This document shows, piece by piece, positions 18,505-27,262 of a stretch of 64,000 bases of DNA (its first letter is position 1; each line of letters begins with the position of its first letter). Where the stretch lies: assembly GCF_004011835.1 (NCBI RefSeq), contig NZ_RKLN01000004.1, positions 380,318 to 444,317 on the forward strand. Reading direction: 5' to 3'. The DNA comes from Rhodococcus spongiicola. Its GTDB lineage: Bacteria > Actinomycetota > Actinomycetes > Mycobacteriales > Mycobacteriaceae. The translations under genes and the position numbers were made by a program. Under the pieces are notes generated by a model. The model ran no database searches. It saw only the letters and a list, made by a program, of their open reading frames with translations, and was not told the origin of the DNA.

Positions 18505-20189
18505 CTAGCGGACCCGACGAGTTTGGTGTACTTGGCCAGCACGCCCCGCGTGTAGCGGGGAGGTAGGGGCTCCCATGCGCTGCCCCGGGAGGCGAGTTCC
18601 TTCTCGTCGACGAGGAGGTCGAGGACACCGTTCGCGACATCCAGGCGGATCCGGTCGCCGTCGCGAACGAACGCGATCGGTCCGGCGTCCACCGCCTCCG
18701 GCGCCACGTGCCCCACGCACAGGCCCGTGGTACCGCCGGAGAACCGGCCGTCGGTCAGCAGCAGCACGTCCTTGCCGAGGCCGGCGCCCTTGATGGCGGC
18801 GGTGATCGCCAGCATCTCGCGCATGCCCGGACCGCCCTTGGGACCCTCGTAGCGAATCACGACGACGTCGCCGGCGGTGATGGTGCCGTCCTCCAGTGCG
18901 TCCATCGCGGCTCGTTCACGATCGAAGACCCTCGCCGTGCCCTCGAACACGGATGAATCGAAACCGGCCGATTTCACCACCGCGCCTTCCGGCGCCAGCG
19001 ACCCCTTCAGGATCGTGATGCCGCCGGTCGGGTGGATCGGTGACGACAGCGCGCGCAGCACCTTGCCGTCGGGGTCGGGTGGCGCGATGTCGGCGAGGTT
19101 CTCGGCGAGGGTCCGTCCAGTGACGGTGAGACAATCGCCGTGCAGCAGGCCGGCGTCCAACAGCGCCCTCATGATCACCGGCACGCCACCGATGCGATCG
19201 ACGTCGATCATGACGTGGCGGCCGAACGGTTTGACGTCCGCCAGGTGCGGGACGCGGGCGCCGATCCGCGAGAAGTCGTCGAGTGAGAGCGGGACCCCCG
19301 CCTCACGGGCGATCCCGAGAAGGTGCAGGACCGCGTTGGTGGAACCACCGAACGCCATGACGACGGCGATCGCGTTGTCGAACGCTTCCTTGGTGAGGAT
19401 ATCGGCGGTGGTAATACCCCGCCTGAGCAACTCCACGACGGCCTCGCCGCTGCGTCGGGCGAATGCGTCTCGGCGTCGGTCGGTGGCGGGGGGAGCGGCG
19501 CTGCCGGGAAGGGACATGCCAAGTGCCTCGGCGGCGCACGCCATGGTGTTCGCGGTGTACATGCCGCCGCATGCGCCCTCACCGGGGCAGATGGCGCGTT
19601 CGATCGCGTCGACGTCCTCGCGGCTCATGAGCCCACGCGAGCAGGCTCCGACGGCCTCGAACGCGTCGATGATCGTGACTTCCTTCTCGGTGCCGTCGGA
19701 AAGTTTCGCGATGCCCGGCAGGATTGATCCGGCGTACAGGAACACATTGGCGAGGTTCAGCCGAGCGGCCGCCATGAGCATGCCCGGCAGGGACTTGTCG
19801 CAGCCGGCGAGCAGGATCGATCCGTCGAGTCGTTCGGCCTGCATGACCGTCTCGACGCTGTCGGCGATGACCTCTCTGGACACCAGCGAGAAGTGCATGC
19901 CCTCATGGCCCATCGAGATCCCGTCGGACACCGAGATGGTGCCGAACTCGAGCGGATAGCCGCCCGCCGCGAACACCCCGTCCTTGCACGCCTCGGCGAG
20001 TCGGTCCAAGGACAGGTTGCACGGGGTGATCTCGTTCCACGACGAGCCGATTCCGATCTGCGGCTTGTCCCAGTCGTCGTCGCTCATGCCGACTGCCCGC
20101 AGCATGCCGCGGGCGGCAGTTTTCTCGAGCCCGTCGGTGACGTCTCGGCTGCGGGGCTTGATGTCCGGTTTTTCCTGCGAGGTGGTCAC
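18483..20189 (-). CDS. ilvD: Dihydroxy-acid dehydratase
   Basis: Third enzyme of Val/Ile biosynthesis; dehydrates 2,3-dihydroxy-3-methylbutanoate and its homologue using an Fe-S cluster. The 568-residue protein has the family motifs [16 protein letters not shown], the cluster Cys motif AGCDKSLPG, and the second motif [16 protein letters not shown]. Later come [33 protein letters not shown], and near the end [21 protein letters not shown] prefer GTG 20189, with GGGAG about 6 bases upstream; ATG 20237 in frame would add 16 residues. No other ilv gene is adjacent. Tandem repeats lie in its upstream region. Confidence 0.95.
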   Translation of the reverse strand: MTTSQEKPDIKPRSRDVTDGLEKTAARGMLRAVGMSDDDWDKPQIGIGSSWNEITPCNLSLDRLAEACKDGVFAAGGYPLEFGTISVSDGISMGHEGMHFSLVSREVIADSVETVMQAERLDGSILLAGCDKSLPGMLMAAARLNLANVFLYAGSILPGIAKLSDGTEKEVTIIDAFEAVGACSRGLMSREDVDAIERAICPGEGACGGMYTANTMACAAEALGMSLPGSAAPPATDRRRDAFARRSGEAVVELLRRGITTADILTKEAFDNAIAVVMAFGGSTNAVLHLLGIAREAGVPLSLDDFSRIGARVPHLADVKPFGRHVMIDVDRIGGVPVIMRALLDAGLLHGDCLTVTGRTLAENLADIAPPDPDGKVLRALSSPIHPTGGITILKGSLAPEGAVVKSAGFDSSVFEGTARVFDRERAAMDALEDGTITAGDVVVIRYEGPKGGPGMREMLAITAAIKGAGLGKDVLLLTDGRFSGGTTGLCVGHVAPEAVDAGPIAFVRDGDRIRLDVANGVLDLLVDEKELASRGSAWEPLPPRYTRGVLAKYTKLVGSASDGAVCG

Positions 20190-20363
20190 AACGGTGCTCC
20201 CAACGATTGACGGTCGCGGATGGGTGCCGTGGTCCATGTAACCACTGCGAGGGGGTCAAGGGGAGTGTTGATTTTCAACTCATGCTGCCGGCGAGCTCTG
20301 CGCGTTGCGATGTCCCCTGATCGGAACGCTTCAACCGGGTCCAGCCAAGTAGCTTGCCGGGCC

Positions 20364-20431
20364 GATTTGGCGCACCGCGCCGTGCTGATTTGGCGCACGG
20401 CGCCGTGCTGATTTGGCGCACGGCGCCGTGG
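20364..20431. repeat. Three tandem 23-bp repeats upstream of ilvD and the DJ-1-type gene
   Basis: The unit GATTTGGCGCACGGCGCCGT (plus GCT) starts at 20364, 20387 and 20410; the third is partial. Each holds the palindrome CACGGCGCCGTG, one base altered in the first copy. They lie in the 303-base divergent region between ilvD and the PfpI-like gene, about 60 bases before the latter. They may be transcription-factor sites or a genome-dispersed intergenic repeat. Confidence 0.8.
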
Positions 20432-20492
20432 GAATACCGCGGGCTCTTCTGCGTTGCACCACGAGTCTGTACAGCCGAACTAAGGATCTTCC

Positions 20493-21188
20493 ATGACGCG
20501 AGTGTTGTTCGTTGTCACTGCAGCCGACCACTGGACTTTGGCCGACGGAACGGCCCATCCGACCGGGTACTGGGCGGAGGAGCTAGTCGAATCCCTCCGC
20601 GTATTCGAGGACGCGGGGTATGACGTCGTGATCACGACTCCGGGAGGCAAGGCACCGGTGGTCGACCAGACCAGTCTGGCAGCCGAAGTGAATGGAGGTG
20701 AGGAGCGTGCCGAGGAGCTGAAGGATTACCTTGCCCGGCTGAAACCGCGTCTCGATTCACCCGCAGTCCTCGAGGACGCCGACGAAAAGGACTTCGACCT
20801 GGTGTTCGTGCCGGGCGGCCACGGTCCGATGGAGGACCTGGCGGTGTCCGAATCGTTCGGTGATCTGCTCGTCAAGTTCTTCGATGCGGGGAAAGTGATC
20901 TCCGCCGTCTGTCACGCGCCCGCCGCTCTGTTGCCGGCCAAGAAGGCCGACGGTTCATGGCTCTTCGACGGCTACGAGCTCACCGCGTTCACCAACGAGG
21001 AGGAGACACAGGCCGGTCTCGCGGAGAAGGCCCGCTGGCTTCTCGAAGACCGTTTGCGCGAGCAGGGGGCGGTTTTCGATGCGGTTGCTGCCTGGGCTCC
21101 GCACGTGGTCGTGGACCGCAAGCTGTACACGGGCCAGAACCCGGCGTCGTCGCGGCCGCTCGCCGAACGCATCGTCGCCGACCTGTAG
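20493..21188 (+). CDS. DJ-1/PfpI family protein (Hsp31-like class I amidotransferase fold)
   Basis: A 231-residue DJ-1 superfamily protein. Marks: VLFVVTAADHW, GYWAEELVESLRVFEDAGYDVVITTPGG, the loop FVPGGHGPMEDL, and the nucleophile elbow SAVCHAPAALL with the reactive Cys followed by His. The acidic partner is the Glu in WAEE. This layout matches Hsp31/glyoxalase-III-like members, which detoxify methylglyoxal or act as chaperones. The exact activity cannot be fixed from sequence. It is divergent from ilvD and convergent with the MFS exporter. Confidence 0.85.
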   Translation: MTRVLFVVTAADHWTLADGTAHPTGYWAEELVESLRVFEDAGYDVVITTPGGKAPVVDQTSLAAEVNGGEERAEELKDYLARLKPRLDSPAVLEDADEKDFDLVFVPGGHGPMEDLAVSESFGDLLVKFFDAGKVISAVCHAPAALLPAKKADGSWLFDGYELTAFTNEEETQAGLAEKARWLLEDRLREQGAVFDAVAAWAPHVVVDRKLYTGQNPASSRPLAERIVADL

Positions 21189-21232
21189 AGGCTCCTTGGT
21201 CATCACTCCGGAAGTGACTCCGGAGGTGGCTG

Positions 21233-22720
21233 TCACTGCTGCGGAGGCGGCTGCACGGCGGGCCCCGTGACGTCGCAGCGTGGTTTGCACGCCACGGTCG
21301 GACCGAGCGCTTCCTCCAGTGTTTCCTCGGGTTGGGGTTCCTCGGGCCGAGCCTTCTCGGGCCGAGGAATCATGACGAGGGAGATTGCCGCACCGACCAC
21401 GAGCAGTCCCGCACAGATGCCCATCGCGATCCGGAAACCGGATGCGATCACCGTGGGGTCTGCGAGCGCGCCCGCCCCGATTCCGGCCAGTGCCGGCAGC
21501 GCGGCCACGGCGAGCAACTGGCTCGTCCGGGCCACGGCGTTGTTGACGCCGGACGCGATGCCGGCCTGGTCGGTGGACACCGACCCGAGTACGGCAACCG
21601 TCAGGGGCGCGACGAGCGTGGAGAGCCCGAGCCCGAACACCAGAACACCGGGCAGGACCTCCGTCAGATACGGGGCGTCGGGGCCGATCCGCAGCATGAG
21701 AAGCAGACCGCCGGCAGCCAGGAGCGGCCCGACGGTCATCGGTATACGCGGTCCGTGGACCTGGGCCCAGCGTCCTGCCCGCGACGACAGCAGCAGCATC
21801 AAGATCGTGATCGGCAGTGACGACACCCCCGCGGCGAGCGGGGAGTAGCCGGACACGATCTGTAGCTGCAGCATGAGTAGGAAGAACACGCCGCCGAGGG
21901 CTGCGTACACGGCGAGGGTGACGAGGTTTGCGGCAACGAAGACCCGTGAGCCGAATAGCGAACTCGGTACGAGCGCATACGGAGATCTCCGCTCGACCAG
22001 CACGAACGCAACCATCAGCACCGCACCGACGATCGCCGCCCACGTGACCTCCTCGATCAGCCCGTAGGTGAGTGCGCCCAGAGCCACAGCGGCGAGCGCA
22101 GCCCCGGGAATATCGAGTCGCTCCGGCGGGTGTGGATCACGAGTCTCCGGCACGTGCCTGGCCGCCACCCACACGACCGCGACAGCGAGTGGCAGGTTGA
22201 TCAGGAACACCGAGCGCCACCCCGCGAAATCCACGAGCCAACCGCCCAGCATGGGGCCGATGGCCGCCGCCACTCCGCCGAGACCGGACCACAGCCCGAT
22301 AGCCGCACCCCGATCGTCTTCGTCGAACGACGCGGAGATGATCGCGAGGCTCCCCGGTGTGAGCAGGGCTGCACCGATGCCCTGCAACACGCGCGCGGCG
22401 ATGAGAACGTCCACGGTCGGGGCGAATGCGCACAGAGCTGACGCGATGGCGAACCACACCGTCCCCCAGACGAACACGCGTCGGCGGCCCAATCGGTCAC
22501 CCAGCGCCCCGCCGAGGAGGATGAACGACGCCAGAGTCAGCGTGTAACCGCTGAGGGTCCACTGCAGGCCCGCCACCTCGGCGCCGAGGTCACTGCCGAT
22601 GCGGGGCAGTGCGACGTTGACGACGGTGCCATCGAGCATCGCGAGCGACGAACCCAAGACTGTCGCGGCCACGACCCACCGGCCACGTGACGAGCTCAAC
22701 GCGAGCGCTGGAGCGGCCAT
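21233..22720 (-). CDS. MFS drug exporter, DHA2 (EmrB/QacA) type
   Basis: A 495-residue, roughly 14-helix proton-driven multidrug exporter. It shows motif D1 at the start (GSSLAMLDGTVVNVALPRIG), motif A after TM2 (GGALGDRLGRRRVFVWG), motif C in TM5 (GGVAAAIGPMLGGWLVD) and a charged C-terminal tail rich in Pro/Glu (PRPEKARPEEPQPEETLEE). ATG 22720 follows GAGGAC; the frame is open slightly further. No regulator is adjacent. Substrate unknown. Confidence 0.9.
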   Translation of the reverse strand: MAAPALALSSSRGRWVVAATVLGSSLAMLDGTVVNVALPRIGSDLGAEVAGLQWTLSGYTLTLASFILLGGALGDRLGRRRVFVWGTVWFAIASALCAFAPTVDVLIAARVLQGIGAALLTPGSLAIISASFDEDDRGAAIGLWSGLGGVAAAIGPMLGGWLVDFAGWRSVFLINLPLAVAVVWVAARHVPETRDPHPPERLDIPGAALAAVALGALTYGLIEEVTWAAIVGAVLMVAFVLVERRSPYALVPSSLFGSRVFVAANLVTLAVYAALGGVFFLLMLQLQIVSGYSPLAAGVSSLPITILMLLLSSRAGRWAQVHGPRIPMTVGPLLAAGGLLLMLRIGPDAPYLTEVLPGVLVFGLGLSTLVAPLTVAVLGSVSTDQAGIASGVNNAVARTSQLLAVAALPALAGIGAGALADPTVIASGFRIAMGICAGLLVVGAAISLVMIPRPEKARPEEPQPEETLEEALGPTVACKPRCDVTGPAVQPPPQQ

Positions 22721-22878
22721 GTCCTCGATCCTGCGCCATCTGCTTCCACGGGACGAGTGATTTGCCCAAAGCAAACCGTCTTGTTAGTTATGTCTGTAGT
22801 TCAATGAGTCGTCTTTCCGAATCTTTGCGAGGAAATCACCACCCGTGGCAATCGCCACCGAGAAGGGGTCCGACATCC

Positions 22879-23574
22879 ATGAATGATTCTGAGTACCCGT
22901 CTGCCTTCACTTCGACCGCCCAGCTCACGCCAGACGGCCACCTGGATCCGGCTCCTCCAGTAGGAGGTGGCGGTTCCTCCCCCTCGCAGAGTCGGCGGTG
23001 GCCGCGAGTAGTCGCTGCAGTCGCGGGTACTGGTGTCGCCTTCGCGACTGGCCTCGGGGTCGGGTTCCTCGCCACCCCTAGTGAAGAGGAGAACCAGGCG
23101 AAGATTGACGCGGCAGTGGCCGATCAGCGGGCGGAGCTTGCTGCGCGGCAGGATGACGCGCGTAAGCAGATCGCTGACGCGCAGGAGCAGGCCGACGCGG
23201 CCGAAACTGCTATGCAGACGGCGCGGGACACCCAGGAGGAGGCCGACAAGCACGCCGCGGCGGTCAACGAGCAGCTCGATGAACGCGAGGAGGAACTCGA
23301 CCGTCGGGAGGCCGCGCTCGAGCCTCGTGAAGCGGACGCCGCCAAGTCCAAATTCGGTAGCGGTGTGCACCTCGTTGGCGTCGATATCAATCCCGGCACC
23401 TACCGCGCGGCCGGCGGCAATTACTGCTACTGGGAACGGTTGTCCGGAACGTCCGGCGAGTTCGACGACCTCATTGCCAACGGCGGGGTCGAGGGCGCCG
23501 TGGTCGTAACGATCTCGCCGTCTGACGTCGCGTTCAGCAGTTCCGGTTGCGGGACTTGGAGCAAGGCCGGCTGA
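22879..23574 (+). CDS. Membrane-anchored coiled-coil protein with C-terminal actinobacterial surface domain
   Basis: A 231-residue protein. Order: a 40-residue Pro/Gly/Ser-rich cytoplasmic start; one membrane helix (VVAAVAGTGVAFATGLGVGFLA, about 44-66, in two parts); a long charged coiled coil (about 70-150, with EREEELDRREAALEPREA); and a C-terminal domain with GVHLVGVDINPGTYRA, YCYWERLSG and a final SGCGTW. That last domain is found on many actinobacterial exported proteins and lipoproteins; its two Cys probably pair. ATG 22879 begins the likely product. It could sense or organise the envelope; no specific role is known. Confidence 0.75.
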   Translation: MNDSEYPSAFTSTAQLTPDGHLDPAPPVGGGGSSPSQSRRWPRVVAAVAGTGVAFATGLGVGFLATPSEEENQAKIDAAVADQRAELAARQDDARKQIADAQEQADAAETAMQTARDTQEEADKHAAAVNEQLDEREEELDRREAALEPREADAAKSKFGSGVHLVGVDINPGTYRAAGGNYCYWERLSGTSGEFDDLIANGGVEGAVVVTISPSDVAFSSSGCGTWSKAG

Positions 23575-23874
23575 TCCAGCACCGAGAGACACTTGTCGGT
23601 GTATGTATCGAGCGCGCCGAGGCGTATTGCACCGACTCGACGCCGTTTCCATTCCCGACACCCGGGAGTTCCCCGGAGTCGTTGTCGGGTCACGTGAACA
23701 TAACTCGTAGAGGTTCGGGGAGCTGGGGAGCGAAATCGACTGTCCCGCAAGATCTCTGCCGGGATGTCTTTGGGTTCGGGTAAGAGCCACGCACGTATCG
23801 GGTCGCGCGAGAGCGCGACCCTGGTGCTGGGTCGTTGCCTGCTCGGTCCCGGCTGCGCTGGGGAGGATGACAGA
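23575..23874. other. Gene-free stretch after the coiled-coil protein
   Basis: No gene, RNA or regulatory pattern recognised. Short open frames here have no family features. The stretch ends at the terminator hairpin before fadB2. Confidence 0.5.
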
Positions 23875-23906
23875 GCCCCACCGCCTTCGAAGGAAGACGG
23901 TGGGGC
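23875..23906. terminator. Hairpin between convergent genes
   Basis: GCCCCACCG (23875-23883) pairs with CGGTGGGGC (23898-23906); the 14-base loop holds a small inner palindrome CTTCGAAG. It lies just beyond the fadB2 stop and can end both convergent transcripts. Confidence 0.7.
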
Positions 23907-23909
23907 ACG

Positions 23910-23957
23910 GTCGTATGGGACTACTGTCGTACGAGACTACTGTCGTACGGGACTACT
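23910..23957. repeat. Three tandem 16-bp repeats at the fadB2 3' end
   Basis: The unit GTCGTACGGGACTACT occurs at 23910-23925, 23926-23941 and 23942-23957 with one or two differences. The last copy includes the fadB2 stop codon, so part of the repeat is translated. Confidence 0.75.
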
Positions 23958-24801
23958 TGTAGCTGTAGAAGCCCTGGCCGGTCTTGCGGCCGAGATGCCC
24001 GGCGTCGACCTTGCGGCGGAGGAGGGCCGGCGGCGCGTAGTGCGGCTGACCGAACTCGGCGTGCAGCGACTCGGCGGCGGCCAGTGCGACGTCGAGGCCG
24101 ACGGTGTCGAGCAGTGTCAGGGGCCCCATGGGGTAGCCGCAGCCGCCCTTCATGGCCTCGTCGATGTCCTCGGCCGTTGCGTACCCGGACTCGAGCATCC
24201 GGACCGCGTCGCAAAGGTACGGGATGAGCAGCGCGTTGACGATGAAACCGGCGCGGTCGCCAGCACGGACGGCCTTCTTCCCGAGGGTGTCACGCGCGTA
24301 GTCGGTGACGGCCTTGACCGTCTCCTCCGACGTGACCAGGCTGACCACGATCTCCACCAGCGGCATGACGGGCACCGGGTTGAAGAAGTGGACGCCGACG
24401 ACCTGCGAGGGGCGCTCGGTCGCGTTCGCGATCTTGATGACCGGGATCGACGACGTGTTCGTCGCCAGGATTCCGGACGGCTTCACAATCTTGTCGAGCC
24501 GACCGAAGATGTCGGCCTTGAGCGCCTCGATCTCCGGGGCGGCCTCGATGACCAGGTCGCGGTCGGCAAACTCGTTGATATCGAGGGTCACGCGAACGCG
24601 GGCGACGGCGGCGTCCGCGTCGTCCTGCGTGATCTTGCCGCGGGCCACGCCCTTGCCGATCGAGTTAGCGATGCGCGCCTGCGCAGCGTCGGCGAACTCC
24701 TGTGTGGTCTCGAGGACCAGGACGTCGCTTCCGGCCTTGGCGCACACCTCGGCGATGCCGGCACCCATCGTGCCGCCACCGATCACACCAACTAGCTCCA
24801 C
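23953..24801 (-). CDS. fadB2: 3-hydroxybutyryl-CoA dehydrogenase, FadB2-type
   Basis: NAD(P)-dependent oxidation of 3-hydroxyacyl-CoA (or the reverse) in short-chain fatty-acid metabolism. The 282-residue protein has the dinucleotide motif GVIGGGTMGAGIAE, the catalytic segment TNTSSIPVIKIA and GVHFFNPVPVMPLVE with the active His, and the C-terminal dimer domain (GYPMGPLTLLDTVGLDV). I use GTG 24801 after GTGGAG; an upstream ATG at 24828 is possible. It lies downstream of fadE25 on the same strand, but a hairpin separates them, so they are probably only partly coupled. Confidence 0.9.
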   Translation of the reverse strand: MELVGVIGGGTMGAGIAEVCAKAGSDVLVLETTQEFADAAQARIANSIGKGVARGKITQDDADAAVARVRVTLDINEFADRDLVIEAAPEIEALKADIFGRLDKIVKPSGILATNTSSIPVIKIANATERPSQVVGVHFFNPVPVMPLVEIVVSLVTSEETVKAVTDYARDTLGKKAVRAGDRAGFIVNALLIPYLCDAVRMLESGYATAEDIDEAMKGGCGYPMGPLTLLDTVGLDVALAAAESLHAEFGQPHYAPPALLRRKVDAGHLGRKTGQGFYSYK

Positions 24802-24878
24802 GGTGATTCTCCACTGTCGTCTCTTCACCTCGCCTGTCGGGCGAAGTGCTGTCTGGGGTCGTTCTTCTAATCGATCGA

Positions 24879-24914
24879 GTTCTGCCCGAGCGCATCCTGC
24901 TGCTCGAGCAGAAC
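24879..24914 (-). terminator. Hairpin between fadE25 and fadB2
   Basis: GTTCTGCCCGAG (24879-24890) pairs with CTCGAGCAGAAC (24903-24914) with one mismatch and a 12-base loop. It begins 13 bases beyond the fadE25 stop. Confidence 0.6.
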
Positions 24915-24926
24915 TGCTGTGCAGGA

Positions 24927-26084
24927 TTACTTCAGGAGCGCCCGGGACATGACCACGCGCTGGATCTGGTTGGTGCCCTCGTAGATCTGGGTGATCTTGG
25001 CGTCACGCATCATGCGCTCCACCGGGAAGTCCGTGGTGTAGCCGGCGCCACCGAACAGCTGGACGGCGTTGGTGGTGACCTCCATCGCGACGTCCGAGGC
25101 CAGGCACTTCGCGGCGGCAGAGATGAAGCCGAGGTTCTTCTCGCCGCGCTCGGCGCGAGCCGCGGCCGTGTAGACCATGAGGCGGGCCGACTCGATCTTC
25201 ATCGCCATGTCGGCGAGCATGAACTGGGTGTTCTGGAACTCGGCGATAGACTTGCCGAACTGCTTGCGGTCCTTGGTGTAGGCGAGGGCCGCGTCGAACG
25301 CACCCTGCGCGAGACCGAGTGCCTGCGCGCCGATCGTGGGGCGGGTGTGATCGAGGGTCTCGAGGGCGGTCTTGAAGCCGGTGCCGGGCTCGCCGATGAT
25401 GCGGTCACCCGGGATGCGGCAGTTCTCGAAGTACAGCTCGGCGGTCGGGGAGCCCTTGATGCCGAGCTTGTGCTCGAGCGGACCGACGACGAAGCCCTCG
25501 TCGTCCTTGTGGACCATGAACGCGGAGATGCCGTTGGCGCCCTTGTCGGGGTCGGTCACGGCCATGACGGTGTACCAGGTGGACCGGCCGCCGTTGGTGA
25601 TCCAGCACTTGGAGCCGTTGAGGATCCAGTCGTCGCCATCGGCCTTCGCGCGGGTGCGCATGCTCGCGGCGTCGGAGCCGGCCTCTCGCTCGGAGAGCGC
25701 GTACGACGCCATCTCGCCACCGGCGATCTCGGGCAGCACCTTCTTCTTCAGATCCTCGGAACCGTTGAGGATCAGGCCCATCGTCCCGAGCTTGTTGACG
25801 GCAGGGATGAGGGAGGACGAACCGCAGACGCGAGCGACTTCCTCGATCACGATGCACGCGGCGACGGAGTCCGCGCCCTGGCCGTCGTAGGCCTCGGGCA
25901 CATGGATGGCGTTGAAGCCCGATGCGAGGAGCGCAGACAGAGCCTCTTCGGGGAACCGTGCCTGCTCGTCGACATCCTTCGCGTACGGCGCGATCTCCTT
26001 CTCCGCGAGTGCGCGGATCGCGGCCCGCAGCTCGTCGTGCTCCTCATTCAGTTGGAAGAGGGGGAAATCGGGGTTGCCGGCCAT
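24927..26084 (-). CDS. fadE25: Acyl-CoA dehydrogenase, FadE25-type
   Basis: FAD enzyme introducing the trans-2 double bond in acyl-CoA beta-oxidation. The 385-residue protein matches remembered mycobacterial FadE25 almost segment by segment. Examples are EEHDELRAAIRALAEKEIAP, ASYALSEREAGSDAASMRTR, WILNGSKCWITNGG, TGFKTALETLDHTRPTIGAQ, and the C-terminal YTTDFPVERMMRDAKITQIY before EGTNQIQR, which carries the catalytic Glu. ATG 26084 follows GAGGAG. Its upstream region holds two identical-type palindromes (26152 and 26252), so it is probably under a dedicated repressor. Confidence 0.92.
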   Translation of the reverse strand: MAGNPDFPLFQLNEEHDELRAAIRALAEKEIAPYAKDVDEQARFPEEALSALLASGFNAIHVPEAYDGQGADSVAACIVIEEVARVCGSSSLIPAVNKLGTMGLILNGSEDLKKKVLPEIAGGEMASYALSEREAGSDAASMRTRAKADGDDWILNGSKCWITNGGRSTWYTVMAVTDPDKGANGISAFMVHKDDEGFVVGPLEHKLGIKGSPTAELYFENCRIPGDRIIGEPGTGFKTALETLDHTRPTIGAQALGLAQGAFDAALAYTKDRKQFGKSIAEFQNTQFMLADMAMKIESARLMVYTAAARAERGEKNLGFISAAAKCLASDVAMEVTTNAVQLFGGAGYTTDFPVERMMRDAKITQIYEGTNQIQRVVMSRALLK

Positions 26085-26151
26085 GGAGACGCTCCTCGGG
26101 TGTGCGGGACGGTCAAGTGTTTTGCAAACGGTCTGCGGACACCAAGTTCTA

Positions 26152-26164
26152 GGCACTCAGTGCC
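26152..26164. promoter_or_regulatory. Palindrome GGCACT-C-AGTGCC, candidate repressor site 1
   Basis: A perfect 6+1+6 palindrome 68 bases upstream of the fadE25 start. The same sequence with a different centre base occurs exactly 100 bp away. The layout suits a TetR- or GntR-type operator controlling fadE25. Confidence 0.55.
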
Positions 26165-26251
26165 ACTGGATTTGGTGTCGCACCAGTGTACCTTCGAGGC
26201 ATGTTTTCGCCGCTCGTGCGTACCAGTTCGCGAACGGTCCCGATCAAGTGA

Positions 26252-26264
26252 GGCACTAAGTGCC
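26252..26264. promoter_or_regulatory. Palindrome GGCACT-A-AGTGCC, candidate repressor site 2
   Basis: The second copy of the fadE25-upstream palindrome, ending 3 bases before the TetR stop codon. The centre differs (A in place of C); both half-sites are identical to copy 1. Confidence 0.55.
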
Positions 26265-26266
26265 GG

Positions 26267-26995
26267 TCATGGCGTGGACCGGTCGAACCCCTCGAGTTGC
26301 GTGCGTACCCTTCGGACCACCTCGTCCACGGGCGTGCCGGGCGGGTAGGTCACGACCGCGACGGCCGAGCTGCCCGGTGCCGCGGCCGGGGCCTCACGGG
26401 CGGCGACCCCGAACCTGCGTCGGATCTCGATCAGGGCCCGCTCGAGTTCGGTCGGCGTCGCACTCTCGTCGCCGCGGATCATTGCGCGCAGCAGGTAGTT
26501 GTGACAGGCCGTCACGGTGGCGGCGAAACCCACGACGTCCAGGGCTTTGGCCGACGGCACCGCACCACGCAGGTAGTCGGTGAACAGTCGCTCGTAGCGG
26601 TACCCGGTGACCAATTCGCGGTCACGCAGCGCAGGCACCCGCTGGACCACCTGGTACCGCCGCACCGACAGTTCACGATTCTCCCGGAATCGGTCGAACA
26701 CCAGATGGGCAGCCTCGCACACCGCCCCCCACGGGTCCTGGGTCGTGGTTGCGAGGTACGCCGAGGCCTGCTCGAGCAGCGACTCGTGATCGGCGAAGAT
26801 CACGTCCTCTTTGGACCGGAACTGCCGGAAGAACGTGCGTCGCGAGACCCCGGCTGCTGCCGCGATCTCGTCGACGGTCGTCGCCTCGTAGCCGCGCTCG
26901 GCGAACAAGCGGATAGCTTGGGTCGCGACATGTACCCGGAAGTCCACCGAATCGCCGTTGCTGTCGGGCCCGGTGCCCTCGACTCGCTCACTCAT
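26267..26995 (-). CDS. TetR-family transcriptional regulator, divergent from the NRPS
   Basis: A 242-residue repressor-type protein. The N-terminal helix-turn-helix spans about 20-68 (VATQAIRLFAERGYEATTVD, then IAAAAGVSRRTFFRQFRSKE). The ligand-binding half is alpha-helical, with a MftR-like run FGVAAREAPAAAPGSSAV near the end, then a short extra tail (VTYPPGTPVDEVVRRVRTQLEG). ATG 26995 starts just before the HTH. It is transcribed away from the NRPS gene across a 267-base gap and runs toward fadE25, so it may control either neighbour. Confidence 0.88.
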   Translation of the reverse strand: MSERVEGTGPDSNGDSVDFRVHVATQAIRLFAERGYEATTVDEIAAAAGVSRRTFFRQFRSKEDVIFADHESLLEQASAYLATTTQDPWGAVCEAAHLVFDRFRENRELSVRRYQVVQRVPALRDRELVTGYRYERLFTDYLRGAVPSAKALDVVGFAATVTACHNYLLRAMIRGDESATPTELERALIEIRRRFGVAAREAPAAAPGSSAVAVVTYPPGTPVDEVVRRVRTQLEGFDRSTP

Positions 26996-27007
26996 GGGGC
27001 CAGTATC

Positions 27008-27070
27008 CACGCAGAATCCGGGTCCGATCCACGAAGTATCGGGGCCCGGCACCCACAGAATTTGGGTCCG
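27008..27070. promoter_or_regulatory. Direct repeats in the TetR / NRPS divergent region
   Basis: CAGAATCCGGGTCCG (27012-27026) and CAGAATTTGGGTCCG (27056-27070) differ at two bases and are 44 bp apart, about four helical turns. They are close to the TetR start and about 200 bases before the NRPS start. They may bind the TetR product; the rest of the 267-base gap shows no confident promoter. Confidence 0.4.
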
Positions 27071-27262
27071 TCGGCGGCCTACTTGCACCCTGTCCGCCGT
27101 ACTCGCGTTTGTCTGACCTGCCACTCTGGACCGTATTGCACCTCTGACGGATACTGCACGTAAGCGCTCGTCGTCGGGCGCGGGCTCTCCTCGCGGGAAG
27201 TGTTCGTTCAACGGCGGTGGCGTGACATGCCGCTGGCGAACCAACCTCCTTGGGGGTGATAC

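Noticed and set aside
20364-20431. CRISPR array
   Set aside because: The repeats are head to tail without unique spacers and there are no cas genes.
24846-26348. 500-aa plus-strand open frame opposite fadE25
   Set aside because: Low-complexity Leu/Gly/Arg/Val composition and no family motif, while the minus strand encodes a full FadE25-type enzyme.
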